A stretch of DNA of 64,000 bases from assembly GCA_031254195.1 (NCBI GenBank), contig JAIRUW010000076.1:33778-97777 (forward strand), in the 5' to 3' direction. Position 1 is the first letter of the stretch, and every line of letters starts with the position of its first letter. The notes under the pieces are model-generated. The model ran no database searches. It saw only the letters and a program-made list of their open reading frames with translations, and was not told the origin of the DNA. This document shows, one piece after another, positions 22,243 to 31,349 of the stretch. The position numbers and the translations under genes are program-made. The stretch is from Oscillospiraceae bacterium. GTDB taxonomy: Bacteria > Bacillota > Clostridia > Oscillospirales > UBA929.

Positions 22243-22905
22243 CTAGTATCCTTCGGCGGTTTCGCCCACCAACGCTTTGAGCGCGCCGCTTGTGCCGATC
22301 CGGCTGCACCCCGCGGCGATAAAGGCCTCCAGGTCCTTTTTCGTTCGTATACCGCCGGCGGCTTTGATCTTGACCCCCGGGCCGATATGTTTTTTGAATA
22401 GCTCGATATCTTCCAGCACCGCGCCCGCCGTGCCAAACCCCGTCGAGGTTTTGATAAAATCCGCGCCGGCTTCGGTAATGCACCGGCACAGCGCGATTTT
22501 CATATTCTCGGTAAGATAACAGGTTTCAATGATAACTTTCAGGATTTTGCTGCCAACCAGTTTTTTGATGGCCGCGATTTCATCCGTGATTTTATCAAAT
22601 TCGCCGTCGACTGCCCAGAGTATGTTGATTACCATGTCAATTTCATCGCAGCCGTCTTCCAGCGCGCGGCCGGCCTCGGCGATCTTCGCTTCCGTCGGCG
22701 GATACCCGAGCGGGAACCCGATCACGGTGCAAACATTCAGCGACGGATAGCGCTCTTTGGCCGGTTTGACATACGTAGGTGGGATACAGGCCGACGCCAT
22801 GCCGTACCGGACGGCTTCACCGCAGACGCGCCATATGTCGTCCGCCGTCGCGTTGGCCGACAGAAGGGTATGGTCCACATAACGCAGGATGTCTTTGTTG
22901 TCCAT
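22243..22905 (-). CDS. deoC: Deoxyribose-phosphate aldolase
   Basis: MDNKDILRYVDHTLLSANATADDI ... DFIKTSTGFGTAGAVLEDIELFKK ... KAAGGIRTKKDLEAFIAAG. Confidence 0.95.
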   Translation of the reverse strand: MDNKDILRYVDHTLLSANATADDIWRVCGEAVRYGMASACIPPTYVKPAKERYPSLNVCTVIGFPLGYPPTEAKIAEAGRALEDGCDEIDMVINILWAVDGEFDKITDEIAAIKKLVGSKILKVIIETCYLTENMKIALCRCITEAGADFIKTSTGFGTAGAVLEDIELFKKHIGPGVKIKAAGGIRTKKDLEAFIAAGCSRIGTSGALKALVGETAEGY

Positions 22906-22933
22906 ATCAATCACCTTTGTTCCTTTCCACCAC

Positions 22934-22955
22934 ACGCCTAGCGTACGCTAGGCGT
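22934..22955. repeat. 22-bp perfect palindrome
   Basis: ACGCCTAGCGTACGCTAGGCGT. Confidence 0.85.
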
Positions 22956-23013
22956 TGCCGGGTTGTTCGGCTCTTCTATTGTATCACAGCACATCCGTGG
23001 TGTCTATCAGGAG

Positions 23014-24282
23014 TTACTCATAAACCGCGTTGCTCATAAACGCGTCCAACCCTTTGACGCCCGCGGTCGCTTCCCCGTCCGCTCGCAGATGGAACTTGAT
23101 TTTGGCCGCTCCCGCTTTCGCGTTCTGTTTGGCCTCCTCCCCGGACGCGCCTGTGGCGATTACATAGGCGTATCTGTGCCCCATGGAAACGGGCGGGACG
23201 AGGAGGCTCCCTTTTTTGGACTTCACAAACACCTGCTCGACCCCCGGGCTTTTTTGCGCTGCGCTCTTCCCGGTGACCTTGATCAATGTACCCTTCCTTG
23301 GGACTACGATATATTGAAGATAGGCTTCCTTTTTATGCTTGCATTCGAGATCCGGTTCGAGTCCCAGCGCGAATTGCAATGTCTCTTTTGCAAAGTTGAG
23401 CCCATAAGCCGTTTCGATAAATAGATTCATGGCCCCGCCGGAAATCCTGGGGTTTGCCTCGATTAGCTTCCAACCGTTGTGAAACCGCCTCAACTCAAGA
23501 TGGCAGGGGCCGTCGCGCATACCGTGGAGCTGTATGATAGACTCAGCCGCCTCTTTTAGGGAACGGTAACAGCCGCCGGCTGTACGGGTGATGATTTTAT
23601 AGCCCGTAACGATAAACCGTCCAGAAAAAGAGATTTCCTGTTCGATCATGGCGATGATATGTACCTTCCCGTCGATCGTAAGCGTCTCCACTAAATACTG
23701 CGGGCCGTTTACGAATCTTTCTACGAGGATGGGAGCGTCCGGGTACTGCTCACGCAAATTGTCAAGCGCTTTTTGGTATTCTAGGGCCGTCCACGCCAGA
23801 TAGACGTCCTTTGAGCCGGTCGAAACAGGGGCTTTCAGCACCAGGGGCATTTCTCTTGGCGCTTTAGCGTTGTTTGCCGCGTCGTCCGTGACACGGTAAA
23901 ATGGTGAATACGGCGATCCTGCTAAAAGCGCCCTTGACTGTGCTTTATCCAGCATCGCCGTGATCGCTGATATAGAAAAGTGTTTCAAGCCCTTTTCATG
24001 CGAAAGGAGCGCGGCGGTGCGGCAATGCGGGTCAACAAAGCTCACGATCGCGCGAATCTCAAAATGCTCCATGGCAAGGCGTTCAAGGGCGCCCCTGATT
24101 TCATCCAAGTCGTCTAAGTTGCAAAGCCTCACCGAATGCGCGTGGGGGAAGTCCAGCCTCTTGTCTATATAGGACGGCCTATCCGTCAGTAGAATGGTAT
24201 AGTATCCCATGTTATCGGCGGCCCGGATTGCCTCATAACTTGAGCCTGATTTATGGGAACCTAGAAACACTATGCTTTTCAT
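23014..24282 (-). CDS. ATP-grasp family protein
   Basis: PLVLKAPVSTGSKDVYLA ... VERFVNGPQYLVETLTIDGKVHIIAM ... IEANPRISGGAMNLFIETAYGLNF. Confidence 0.8.
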   Translation of the reverse strand: MKSIVFLGSHKSGSSYEAIRAADNMGYYTILLTDRPSYIDKRLDFPHAHSVRLCNLDDLDEIRGALERLAMEHFEIRAIVSFVDPHCRTAALLSHEKGLKHFSISAITAMLDKAQSRALLAGSPYSPFYRVTDDAANNAKAPREMPLVLKAPVSTGSKDVYLAWTALEYQKALDNLREQYPDAPILVERFVNGPQYLVETLTIDGKVHIIAMIEQEISFSGRFIVTGYKIITRTAGGCYRSLKEAAESIIQLHGMRDGPCHLELRRFHNGWKLIEANPRISGGAMNLFIETAYGLNFAKETLQFALGLEPDLECKHKKEAYLQYIVVPRKGTLIKVTGKSAAQKSPGVEQVFVKSKKGSLLVPPVSMGHRYAYVIATGASGEEAKQNAKAGAAKIKFHLRADGEATAGVKGLDAFMSNAVYE

Positions 24283-25255
24283 TCATAATCCCTTCTTTTC
24301 CCGCCAGGAAAATCGCGTAACGGACCGTGTTCCTGACGATGCTTAAATTGATATTGCCGGACGGCGGATGCCCCGGCCTCCAATTCACCTCATAGACATA
24401 TAGCTGCTTGTCCAACCCCGCGTCTATCCCAAGCTCATCCAGCTCCTCACCGTACAGATCTTTTTGGATCTCATCCAAATGCCCGGCCAGCTGAAGAGAA
24501 AACACCTCAAGATATTTATGGACGCTGTAATACTCCGCGCCGAATTCGCGTTGCAAAAAAGGTATGATGTCGCGCGTATATCCGCCCCGGCTGAGATTGC
24601 ATACAATCCCTCCGTCCGGGGAGATTCTGGGGTAGATGCAGGGGGCTGTCCATTTGCCCCCGCGGCCTTTTTGCACATGCAGCCTAAAATCATACGGCTC
24701 CCCGGACTTTGTCCGGCAGTTGATATAAGGCTGGACGATACATTTTTCCTCCGCTATAAGACGCAGAACCGCATCCGGTGTCCCGTCTTCCTTCCTGACA
24801 CGACAGACATTGATGCCCTGACGCCCTGAAGACGGCTTGACGACAATATCCGAATACTGATCCAAAAGCCTGAAGAAATGCTTTTTGGACGCGACCGTCT
24901 CAGACGGCACAAGATATTGGGAAAATGTTTTGTATTTCATCAGGTTGTTATAGACTGTCTCTTTGTCCCCGATGGAATAGCTTGTGAAAGGGACTGATTG
25001 CTGCAATTTTTCTACAGCTTCAAGTTGCTTTTCCCTCGTAAACCCTGCCGTATTGTAGATTACGTCAGGGTAATGGCTGGATGTTAGCGCCCATTCGCCG
25101 TTTTTGTACATATAGCCGTTTATCCTGTCCCGGTCTATTGCGCCGGGAGAAAAATACAGCAGCTCCGCACCCTCGGCCTTGGCCGCGGCGGCAAAAGCAT
25201 AGGCCCTGTTCAGGCCGAAAGGCTTTTTTCTGTAGTGCATATATCCTATCAGCAT
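24251..25255 (-). CDS. YheC/YheD-like ATP-grasp protein
   Basis: DIVVKPSSGRQGINVCRVRK, CIVQPYINCRTKSGEPYDFRLHVQKG, VYEVNWRPGHP. Confidence 0.75.
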   Translation of the reverse strand: MLIGYMHYRKKPFGLNRAYAFAAAAKAEGAELLYFSPGAIDRDRINGYMYKNGEWALTSSHYPDVIYNTAGFTREKQLEAVEKLQQSVPFTSYSIGDKETVYNNLMKYKTFSQYLVPSETVASKKHFFRLLDQYSDIVVKPSSGRQGINVCRVRKEDGTPDAVLRLIAEEKCIVQPYINCRTKSGEPYDFRLHVQKGRGGKWTAPCIYPRISPDGGIVCNLSRGGYTRDIIPFLQREFGAEYYSVHKYLEVFSLQLAGHLDEIQKDLYGEELDELGIDAGLDKQLYVYEVNWRPGHPPSGNINLSIVRNTVRYAIFLAGKEGIMNEKHSVSRFP

Positions 25256-25308
25256 AACACCGTTCCCTATATGATTTTCTTAGGTCTATCGTCATATTTC
25301 TATCATAT

Positions 25309-25381
25309 GCGCACTCCGCCTAAGAGTGCGCTGTATAAACCGCCCCCTATCCGGCGCACAATATGCCGAAAGGGGGCGGTT
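25309..25381 (+). promoter_or_regulatory. Two tandem leader hairpins; the second buries the RBS of the DUF421 gene
   Basis: GCGCACT(25309)/AGTGCGC(25325); AACCGCCCCC(25338-25347)/GGGGGCGGTT(25372-25381), ATG at 25386. Confidence 0.6.
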
Positions 25382-25385
25382 ATTC

Positions 25386-26066
25386 ATGCTTTGGCGTTCC
25401 GTCGGGTATACCGTAATGATCTACATCATCGTCATCATCACCATGCGCCTGATGGGCAAGCGGCAGGTCGGCGACATGCAGCCCAGCGAACTGGTGGTCA
25501 CCATCCTTGTCTCGGAAATGGCGACCATCCCGCTTCAAGACCCCGATCAGCCGCTGATCAACGGCATCGTGCCGATTCTAATGCTGCTGGCGTTCAACCT
25601 CGCGCTCTCCTTTGGGTTTTTGAAGTCGCACTTACTATGGCGCGTCTTCGAGGGCAAAGAGGTCATCGTGGTGGAAGAGGGGAAGATCGACGAGCGCGCT
25701 ATGCGCCGCAACCGCCTCACACTGGCGGAATTATTTGAAATGCTGCGGCTGCAAGGGTATACGGATATATCACAGCTCCGGTACGCCATCATAGAGAGCA
25801 ACGGGCTGCTGAGCGTTATCCCCTATGAGGCCCACAAGGCGATGACCCCGACGAACGCGTCGGTGCAGGTGCAGGAGCCGGGTATGCCGCAGGTTTTGAT
25901 CTCAGACGGCAAAATTATGAAGAAAAAGCTCCAAAAGCTCGGACTCAACGAGCAGTGGCTGCTCAATGAGCTGTCGGCGCGCGGCTTGCAATCGGTCAAG
26001 GACGCCTTTGTTTTGACGCGCGACGAATGCGGGAATATCTATTGTATGGCGAAGGAGAAAAGATAA
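25386..26066 (+). CDS. DUF421/YetF-family membrane protein
   Basis: RLMGKRQVGDMQPSELVVTILVSEMATIPLQDPDQPLINGIVPI. Confidence 0.85.
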   Translation: MLWRSVGYTVMIYIIVIITMRLMGKRQVGDMQPSELVVTILVSEMATIPLQDPDQPLINGIVPILMLLAFNLALSFGFLKSHLLWRVFEGKEVIVVEEGKIDERAMRRNRLTLAELFEMLRLQGYTDISQLRYAIIESNGLLSVIPYEAHKAMTPTNASVQVQEPGMPQVLISDGKIMKKKLQKLGLNEQWLLNELSARGLQSVKDAFVLTRDECGNIYCMAKEKR

Positions 26067-26070
26067 TGGG

Positions 26071-26382
26071 TCATATCCCCATTTCTTCCACGACGGTGCG
26101 AATACGCTTCCAGCTTTCTATACTGCCGGCCAAACCCTCGCGCCCCGCGTCGGTTATGGCATAGTATTTCCGTGTCGGGCCGTTTGACTCCCCGCTAAGC
26201 GTGATGGAGGCGCTCCCGTCCGCGTGAAGCCTGCGGAGGATGGCGTAAAAGGTGCTCTCATTGACCTCGGGGAACCAACGCCGCATGGCCTTCATTACAT
26301 CGTAGCCATACATCTCCTTATCGCGGATGGCAAACAGGACGCACATCTCCAAAATGCCCTTCTTGATCTGAGCCTCCATCAT
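26071..26382 (-). CDS. PadR family transcriptional regulator
   Basis: MEAQIKKGILEMCVLFAIRDKEMYGYDVMKAMRRWFPEVNESTFYAILRRLHADGS. Confidence 0.9.
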   Translation of the reverse strand: MMEAQIKKGILEMCVLFAIRDKEMYGYDVMKAMRRWFPEVNESTFYAILRRLHADGSASITLSGESNGPTRKYYAITDAGREGLAGSIESWKRIRTVVEEMGI

Positions 26383-27194
26383 TCCGCCCTCCTCTTTTGG
26401 ATGAAATAGATGCACAGCGCGGACAGCCCCATTAAGAGTGCCGCATAGCCATAAATCATCAGCGCTTTCATCATAACCGGAATGAACCCGGCGGCATCTT
26501 CAAGACGCTTAAATATCCAAAGTATTGCATACAGAAACACCACGGCGCCTACAGCATGGATTATTAGTGTGAAGAAATACGGGGTCAAACGGTAAAACCC
26601 GAACACCGCGAAGACCGCTATGCAAAGCACAGCGGCAATAGACGCCACCCAAATGCGCATGAAAATATCCATATGTTTCATAGTAGAATCACTAATAACA
26701 AAATCGGCGTTTATTGCCCATAGAAAGCATACCAAGGCAAACGCAAATATCAGAACATGCCCCGCCATCAGGAGCCAGTTTCCATTTTTACCAAGAATCC
26801 GTAACGTAGAAGGTGTTTTTCCGACCGTCCCGCCGAGTATGAACCACAGAAAGACTGTAAAAACCGTGATAAAAGCAATGCTGAATCTAAAACTGTTCCC
26901 CTCATAGTATGTAATATTTATGGGAATAACGGCAACGACGAATACTGCGGCTAACAGTATCCGCAGCTTAATTCTTGTTGTGATACGCTTCTTTCTCCCC
27001 ATCGTTTCAGCCAACTCTTGCGCGACCACTGCCGGACTGCCCAGTTCGGCGCATATTTGCGCCTCGTTCTTGCCTTCGCTGTCCCCGGACGCAAAAAAGC
27101 CCTCGTAATCCGACAGTATATCGGCGATTTCTTCCTCGGAAAATATCCAGCGCAACGCTTTCCGTAATTTTTTGATAAACTTCGTCTTGTACAT
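26379..27194 (-). CDS. HAAS/DUF1700-like membrane protein
   Basis: MYKTKFIKKLRKALRWIFSEEEIADILSDYEGFFASGDSEGKNEAQICAELGSPAVVAQELAE. Confidence 0.8.
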   Translation of the reverse strand: MYKTKFIKKLRKALRWIFSEEEIADILSDYEGFFASGDSEGKNEAQICAELGSPAVVAQELAETMGRKKRITTRIKLRILLAAVFVVAVIPINITYYEGNSFRFSIAFITVFTVFLWFILGGTVGKTPSTLRILGKNGNWLLMAGHVLIFAFALVCFLWAINADFVISDSTMKHMDIFMRIWVASIAAVLCIAVFAVFGFYRLTPYFFTLIIHAVGAVVFLYAILWIFKRLEDAAGFIPVMMKALMIYGYAALLMGLSALCIYFIQKRRAE

Positions 27195-27199
27195 AGCGC

Positions 27200-27262
27200 A
27201 ACCTCCTATTGTCTTATAGACAGTAGTATAGCACACTACTGTTCATAACGCAATAGGAGGTT
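27200..27262 (-). promoter_or_regulatory. Nested palindromes at the second PadR operon promoter
   Basis: Inner ACAGTAGT-N7-ACTACTGT (27220-27242); outer 12-bp perfect arms AACCTCCTATTG / CAATAGGAGGTT (27200-27211 / 27251-27262); TTGCGT-N17-TATACT on the minus strand. Confidence 0.65.
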
Positions 27263-27288
27263 CAAAATTATTTTTACGCCGCTTTACC

Positions 27289-28254
27289 TTATGCCCACCA
27301 AGCCGTAGCCGGGGATTCGAAGAAAAGCGTCTCTTTGAGGAACCGTATCCCTTTCTCCAAGCCCTCTTCGATCGACATAAACGCGTCTTCATGCTCAATG
27401 CTGATCGCGCCGTCGTATCCGGCGAGGCGCAGGGCGGTGAAGATGTCGCCCCACACCACTGCGTTGTGGCCATAACCGACGGTTCGGAAGAGCCACGAAC
27501 GGTTTTCCAGCCCCAGCAGGCTCCCGGTGTCGAGCACGCCGTTGACGGCGGTTTTGTATGTATTGATGTTGGTGTCTTTGGCGTGGAAATGAAAGATCGC
27601 GCCTTTGAGCGCCATGATGGCCTGTACCGGGTCGCATCCCTGCCAAAAGAGATGGCTGGGGTCGAAGTTGGCCCCGATGGCCGGCCCGACGGCTTCGCGC
27701 AGGCGCAAAAGGGTATCGGCGTTGTAAACGCAGAAGCCCGGGTGCGGCTCCAGAGCAATCTTGGTCACGCCATACCGTGCGGCTTCCGCGACAGTTTTTT
27801 TCCAAAATGGGATCAGGACCTCTTCCCACTGGTATTTCAATACCTCGCCGAAGTCAAACGGCCACGCGCAAGTGACCCAATTGGGCAGCTTGGCGCCGTC
27901 GTGGTCGCCGGGACAGCCGGAGAAAGTGATGACGGTATCCACACCCAGCTTTTGCGCGAGGCGCAGGGCGAGGGTAAAGTCTTTCTCGGCGGTGTCGCGC
28001 ACCTCTTTCTGCGGGTGTACGTGATTGGAGTGGCAGCTTAGAGCACTGATTTGCAGGTTATATTTTGTCAAAAGGGCAACAAACGCGTCCAGTTTGGCAG
28101 GGTCGGACAGCAGTTCCTCAGGATTGCAGTGCGCCCGGCCAGGATAGCCGCCGCAGCCGATCTCTACAGCCTGTACGCCGCGCTCGCTCAGCCATCGGAA
28201 CGCCTCTTCCGCGCCGCGGTCGCCCAGCGCTACGGTGAATACGCCTAGTTTCAT
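27289..28254 (-). CDS. Sugar phosphate isomerase/epimerase (xylose isomerase-like TIM barrel)
   Basis: VQAVEIGCGGYPGRAHCNPEELL ... NFDPSHLFWQGCDPVQAI ... FHFHAKDTNINTYKT. Confidence 0.88.
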   Translation of the reverse strand: MKLGVFTVALGDRGAEEAFRWLSERGVQAVEIGCGGYPGRAHCNPEELLSDPAKLDAFVALLTKYNLQISALSCHSNHVHPQKEVRDTAEKDFTLALRLAQKLGVDTVITFSGCPGDHDGAKLPNWVTCAWPFDFGEVLKYQWEEVLIPFWKKTVAEAARYGVTKIALEPHPGFCVYNADTLLRLREAVGPAIGANFDPSHLFWQGCDPVQAIMALKGAIFHFHAKDTNINTYKTAVNGVLDTGSLLGLENRSWLFRTVGYGHNAVVWGDIFTALRLAGYDGAISIEHEDAFMSIEEGLEKGIRFLKETLFFESPATAWWA

Positions 28255-28265
28255 GGTAATCCTCC

Positions 28266-29006
28266 TTATTCCTTGCGCAGGCTCATAATGTGCTTAACGC
28301 CGTTTGTAAGGCTCTCAAACGGGTCGCCGGAAAACTCCTCCTGCTCATGGATAAATGTATCAATGCCGTTATCCAGACCGGTTTGGATCAATTTTTGGAA
28401 GTCCAGCACGCCGTCGCCTAAATCGACGCCGCCGCCTTTGTCATCCATCTGCTTGATGTGCAGCGATGTGACGCGGGGCGCGTGTTTTTGGATAAACGCG
28501 GCGCAGTCGCAATCCTTGCGGGACGCCCAGAAAAGGTCTAGCTGCAAGTCCACTTCCGGCGCGAGCTCCATCATATCCTCTATGCGGTATTGACTGCCGT
28601 CGCGCTCAAACTCAATGGCGTGGTTATGGAACGCGAAGCGAAAGCCCGCGTTCTTGACCTTCTTGGCCAGCGTGTTCAGGCGCGCGGCGGTCTGCTTGAC
28701 CTCTTCCGCGTTATCAAACGGCGCGGCGGGCACGACGATAAACTTCGTCCCCAGCGCCTTATGATACGCGATTTCCTCGTCAAACGCTGTTTCCAGCCGT
28801 TCCAGCCCGATGTGCGCCCCGGTGGGCTTGAGGCCCGTCTTTTGCAGCAAAAAACGCATCTCCATCTCGCCAAGCCCGCCGTAACCGGCAAACTCCACGC
28901 CGCTGTACCCAATGTCGGACAGCTTTTGCAAAACCACGGGAAAACCCATACTCTCCGTCTCATCGCGTATAGAGTATAATTGAATAGCAAAGCTCTTGAT
29001 AAGCAT
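28266..29006 (-). CDS. Sugar phosphate isomerase/epimerase
   Basis: AIQLYSIRDETESMGFPVVLQKLSDIGYSGVEFAGYGG ... FAFHNHAIEFERDG. Confidence 0.88.
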   Translation of the reverse strand: MLIKSFAIQLYSIRDETESMGFPVVLQKLSDIGYSGVEFAGYGGLGEMEMRFLLQKTGLKPTGAHIGLERLETAFDEEIAYHKALGTKFIVVPAAPFDNAEEVKQTAARLNTLAKKVKNAGFRFAFHNHAIEFERDGSQYRIEDMMELAPEVDLQLDLFWASRKDCDCAAFIQKHAPRVTSLHIKQMDDKGGGVDLGDGVLDFQKLIQTGLDNGIDTFIHEQEEFSGDPFESLTNGVKHIMSLRKE

Positions 29007-30079
29007 TAAAACACCACCTGTTTGCCTATTCTGGCGGATTCATATACCGCGTCGAGGATGCGGGTGACAGCCATCGCCTGCTCCGGCAGCACCACCAGCT
29101 CATTCTCGCCCCGTACTGCGCCGAGGAAAGCGAGCTGCTCACGGAACTGCGGGCTGGCTGTATCTCCGTCATAGAAGTCCACACCCTTCGCGCCGAAATC
29201 AGGCCTGAACTCATACTGACGGTCATGCTTCACGCCGTTGATACGCAAGCCGTCGAACATATCCGCGCCCCCCTTGGTACCGCAGAGCAGGGTGAGCGGC
29301 TCGCCGATCTCCAGGCTGTTCAGCGCCCAGCTCGTTTCAAGCTGGATGGCCGCGCCGTTTTCCATGATGATGAAGCCGAACGCGCTGTCCTCAACGGTAA
29401 ACTGCTTGGGATCCCACGCCCCCCAAGCGTTGGCCGGTTCGGTCTGGTCGTTGAGCTTATGGAAGGCCACGCCGGTGACCGACTTGGGCGTATAGTTGTC
29501 CATCATCCACAGCGCCAAATCGAGGGAGTGGGTGCCGACGTCAATCAGCGGCCCGCCGCCCTGCTCGTACTCGTTGAGAAAAACGCCCCATGTCGGCACA
29601 GCGCGGCGGCGGATCGACCGGGCCTTGGCGTAGTAAATCTCACCCAGCACACCGGCGGCGCATTCTTTTTTGAGGAACTGCGTATCGCTGCGGTAGCGGT
29701 TTTGGTAACCGATAGTGAGCAGCTTGCCGTTGCGCTTGGCGGCCTCCGCCATCTTCAGCGCTTCGGCGTAATTGATGGCCATCGGTTTCTCGCACATGAC
29801 ATGCTTTTTAGACTCCAGCGCTGCGACGGCGATTTCGCTGTGGCTGCGGTTGGGTGTGCAGACGTACACCGCGTCCAAATCGAGCTTTAGCAAATCGCGG
29901 TAATCCTTAAAAACCTTACTGTTTGGCTCCCCGAACGTTTTGGCTGCGCTCTCCGCCTTCTCCAGAACAATATCGCAGAACGCAACGGCGTCTGCCAGCT
30001 CCGTCTGCTGCATCGAGGGGAGATGCTTTTGGGTGGCGATGCCGCCGCAGCCTATGATTCCCACCTTGAGCTTTGCCAT
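29006..30079 (-). CDS. Gfo/Idh/MocA family oxidoreductase
   Basis: LKVGIIGCGGIATQKHLPSMQQT ... VYVCTPNRSHSEIAVAALESKKHVMCEKPMAIN. Confidence 0.93.
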   Translation of the reverse strand: MAKLKVGIIGCGGIATQKHLPSMQQTELADAVAFCDIVLEKAESAAKTFGEPNSKVFKDYRDLLKLDLDAVYVCTPNRSHSEIAVAALESKKHVMCEKPMAINYAEALKMAEAAKRNGKLLTIGYQNRYRSDTQFLKKECAAGVLGEIYYAKARSIRRRAVPTWGVFLNEYEQGGGPLIDVGTHSLDLALWMMDNYTPKSVTGVAFHKLNDQTEPANAWGAWDPKQFTVEDSAFGFIIMENGAAIQLETSWALNSLEIGEPLTLLCGTKGGADMFDGLRINGVKHDRQYEFRPDFGAKGVDFYDGDTASPQFREQLAFLGAVRGENELVVLPEQAMAVTRILDAVYESARIGKQVVF

Positions 30080-30232
30080 AACTAAATCGCTCCCTTCCCG
30101 TATCCTTCTTGCTTGGATTGTCACGCTTATTATACAGGCTGGGAGGGTAAATGTAAAGCGGGAAACCGGCATCTTTCAGAAAAGCGGGGTCGCGGTGGAT
30201 AAGGTTGGAAAAGCGAAGAGATACTATAAGGG

Positions 30233-30598
30233 TCATGCCTTTTGGGGCAGGACTTCAAGCCAATAGCCGTCAGGGTCTTCAACGAAATAGATACCCATCT
30301 GAGGGTTTTCAAAGCAGACGCAGCCCATCTCTCTATGGAGGGCAAGGGCGCCGTCAAAATCCTCGGTTTCAAAGGCGAGGTGGATCTCGTTTTCACCGAG
30401 GTCATATTTGTGCGGGTGATCGGCAAGCTCGGTAAGCTCCAGCAGATGGCTGCCCTGCCCGTCTCCAAGGTACACGATGGTGAATCCGTCGCCGTTGATC
30501 CGGCGGACTTCCTCTAAGCCCAGCGCTTTACGGTAAAAAGCGATGCTCTCCGTAAGGTTTGACACGTTGATGTTGCTGTGGGTCATTTTGAAATTCAT
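30233..30598 (-). CDS. VOC family (glyoxalase-like) protein
   Basis: HSNINVSNLTESIAFYRKALGLEEVRRI ... GIYFVEDPDGYWLEVLP. Confidence 0.85.
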   Translation of the reverse strand: MNFKMTHSNINVSNLTESIAFYRKALGLEEVRRINGDGFTIVYLGDGQGSHLLELTELADHPHKYDLGENEIHLAFETEDFDGALALHREMGCVCFENPQMGIYFVEDPDGYWLEVLPQKA

Positions 30599-30615
30599 AC
30601 CAACACTCCTTATCT

Positions 30616-31338
30616 TTATATTACCGTACCCTCGTAAATATAGCCTTTCCGAACCGGTACATCTGCTTCTTTCGCGAAACGGAAGTTATCGCTTTCTTTT
30701 GCGATATGGCAAAGGGCAATCCCCATGTCGATAGAACCCAGCTTGCCCGCTATAAGGCCAAGCAGGCCGCCGGGTTTCTTGCGGTAGCAGTGAATTTTGC
30801 CGTCGCCGGCGATAAAATACCAGCCCTGCGCGTTCACACCGCTGGGCGCAAGCCGGGCCGCTTCCAATCGTTCGTCTGCACCCTCGCTGATGTCGGACAG
30901 GGATTTTCGCTTAAACTCTGAAACGTCACGGTGCAAAGGTTCGGCGGGTTTGCCGAATGCCATGCAGATTACAAAGGGCAGAGCGCAGGTTTCTTCCCCG
31001 CCCGGACGGCCGCCTTCTGCGGGTTTTGACATTCCGAGCCAGCAACTGCCAAGTCCCGATTCAGAAAAAAACAAGTCCATCTGCTGTCCGATGAAACCAA
31101 TATTTTCGTCAGAACCTTCTTTGTCCTCACTGCTAAACAGCAGATAATGAGGAGCCTTTATTCCCGCAACAGACCATTTTGTTTTGTCCGCGATTTCAAT
31201 GCAATAGCGGATATCAGGATAAAGCGGCGTAATCTTGCCAATTTGCTCCTGTACCCTTTCAAAGCCCGTGGCGTCCAGCTTGGCCAGGTCATATTTTCTT
31301 ACGGATTTTCGTTTGCGGATGATTTCATTATATGGCAT
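30616..31338 (-). CDS. Nitroreductase family protein
   Basis: IIRKRKSVRKYDLAKLDATGFERVQEQI ... SESGLGSCWLGMSKP. Confidence 0.8.
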   Translation of the reverse strand: MPYNEIIRKRKSVRKYDLAKLDATGFERVQEQIGKITPLYPDIRYCIEIADKTKWSVAGIKAPHYLLFSSEDKEGSDENIGFIGQQMDLFFSESGLGSCWLGMSKPAEGGRPGGEETCALPFVICMAFGKPAEPLHRDVSEFKRKSLSDISEGADERLEAARLAPSGVNAQGWYFIAGDGKIHCYRKKPGGLLGLIAGKLGSIDMGIALCHIAKESDNFRFAKEADVPVRKGYIYEGTVI

Positions 31339-31349
31339 GGCATTTCACC

